A stretch of DNA of 64,000 bases from Glaciecola siphonariae (GTDB lineage Bacteria; Pseudomonadota; Gammaproteobacteria; Enterobacterales; Alteromonadaceae). Each line of letters starts with the position of its first letter. Position 1 is the first letter of the stretch. Below the pieces are notes generated by a model, which saw only the letters and a program-made list of their open reading frames with translations, did not search any database and was not told the DNA's origin. The stretch is taken from the NCBI RefSeq assembly GCF_042652645.1, contig NZ_JBHSGU010000002.1, positions 992,001 to 1,056,000 of the forward strand, written 5' to 3'. The translations under genes were made by a program, and so were the position numbers. Below are positions 63,436 through 64,000 of the stretch, piece by piece.

Positions 63436-63764
63436 GTCAACCTCCTATATGAATAGAGATAACTAAGGAAAATGTCGACACTTTCAACATTTCCTGCAAT
63501 TATGCGCCAATTACACAAAAAAGGCACAAGATGTCTCTGCCAAAAACCCGAAGGTAGAACCAACGCGCCTTCCCTACACGTCAATAAAAACAAGGAATAC
63601 GGTTGCTACCAAAAACTCTGAATCGCAGGGCAATTACTAATTTTTGGCAAATTCTGCGCATTATATACAAGAATGATAAAAGCGTCTAATAGTTTTTAAA
63701 GTAAACACTAAACATCATAAAATAAGACCTAAGCTATCATAACGCGAATAAAGCCTTATTTTTA
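63436..63764. other. carA upstream region
   Basis: 329 bases without a gene between dapB and carA. It contains a candidate carA promoter (63660-63689), leaving a leader of about 215 bases. I see no clear ArgR box pair and no leader peptide I would call. Confidence 0.5.
63660..63689 (-). promoter_or_regulatory. Putative sigma-70 promoter for carAB
   Basis: On the minus strand TTAGAC, an 18-base spacer and a perfect TATAAT (63665-63660) point towards carA. Confidence 0.45.
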
Positions 63765-64000
63765 TTACTTTAATCCCAGTACATTTTGCATGGTGTAAAG
63801 GCCTGGCGCTTGATTTTTGAGCCACATCGCTGCGCTTAGTGCGCCATTTGCGAATGTCAGTCGGCTCGATGCCTTATGGGTGATTTCTATACGTTCGCCT
63901 AAACTGGCAAATATTGCGGTATGCTCACCCACTATATCCCCAGCTCTGACCGTGGCAAAACCAATCGTTTCGCGGGTTCTTTCGCCAGTCACGCCCTCTC
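63765..64000 (-). CDS. dapB: 4-hydroxy-tetrahydrodipicolinate reductase, C-terminal part
   Basis: Lysine and diaminopimelate synthesis enzyme. Only the last 78 or so residues are in the window; the gene continues beyond base 64000. GERTRETIGFATVRAGDIVGEH and ITHKASSRLTFANGAL match the DapB C-terminus closely. dapB-carA-carB is a conserved order. Confidence 0.94.
   Translation of the reverse strand, partial: EGVTGERTRETIGFATVRAGDIVGEHTAIFASLGERIEITHKASSRLTFANGALSAAMWLKNQAPGLYTMQNVLGLK

Noticed and set aside
1..64000. CRISPR array, prophage, insertion sequence, toxin-antitoxin or defence island
   Set aside because: No regularly spaced repeats with unique spacers, no transposase or integrase motif, and no recognised defence protein were seen; gene order is mostly conserved housekeeping.

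Overview
This is an ordinary chromosomal segment of a marine gammaproteobacterium, most likely order Alteromonadales (Alteromonadaceae-like). That placement is inferred from gene content, gene order and protein character; no 16S gene is present. Coding density is high. I see no transposase, integrase, phage gene, CRISPR array or restriction system. Most genes are housekeeping genes in gene orders shared with Escherichia coli and Vibrio.

Layout. (1) 1-6036: Entner-Doudoroff and lower-glycolysis block, with zwf-pgl-edd on the minus strand divergent from hexR-pykA; a near-perfect HexR palindrome lies between them. (2) 6216-11230: a saccharopine-dehydrogenase-like oxidoreductase, a YdjA nitroreductase, the SppA membrane protease, SprT and YfbV. 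(3) 11445-19492: trxB-aat-bpt, infA, clpS-clpA, cspD and icd, that is, N-end-rule tagging enzymes next to the ClpAP adaptor and unfoldase. An orphan type IV prepilin gene is wedged between bpt and infA. (4) 19890-28388: a membrane GAF-GGDEF-EAL protein, then rluE-mnmA-hflD-purB, a PagL-type lipid A deacylase, and a membrane class III nucleotide cyclase. (5) 28447-35873: hemA-prfA-prmC-sirB2-kdsA on the minus strand, divergent from lolB-ispE-prs. (6) 35874-42004: an accessory insertion between prs and rplY, holding a 16-bp tandem repeat, a small lipoprotein, a 1163-residue PAS/coiled-coil membrane protein without a recognisable output domain, and a divergent 301-residue membrane coiled-coil protein. 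(7) 42005-46277: rplY-pth-ychF, an unrecognised 360-residue protein, and tRNA genes Met-Leu-Gln-Gln. (8) 46453-55752: a DUF5362 membrane protein with an AGCS symporter, ubiF with a 57-residue membrane protein behind it, and miaB-ybeZ-ybeY-corC-lnt. (9) 55976-64000: a SulP transporter, a second orphan MSHA-like prepilin, greA, carB, carA and the 3' end of dapB.

How it fits together. The left end is a carbon-flux regulon probably controlled by HexR. The middle carries translation quality control (release factor, its methylase, peptidyl-tRNA hydrolase, L25, tRNA modification) and envelope biogenesis (KdsA, LolB, Lnt, PagL). Signalling genes (cyclic di-GMP, possible cAMP, PAS) are scattered singly between conserved operons. 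The most novel parts are the PAS/coiled-coil protein and its divergent neighbour, two unlinked orphan prepilins, a nucleotide cyclase with a changed catalytic residue, a probable CTG start for lnt, and a small membrane protein behind ubiF. I found no clear undescribed multi-gene system.
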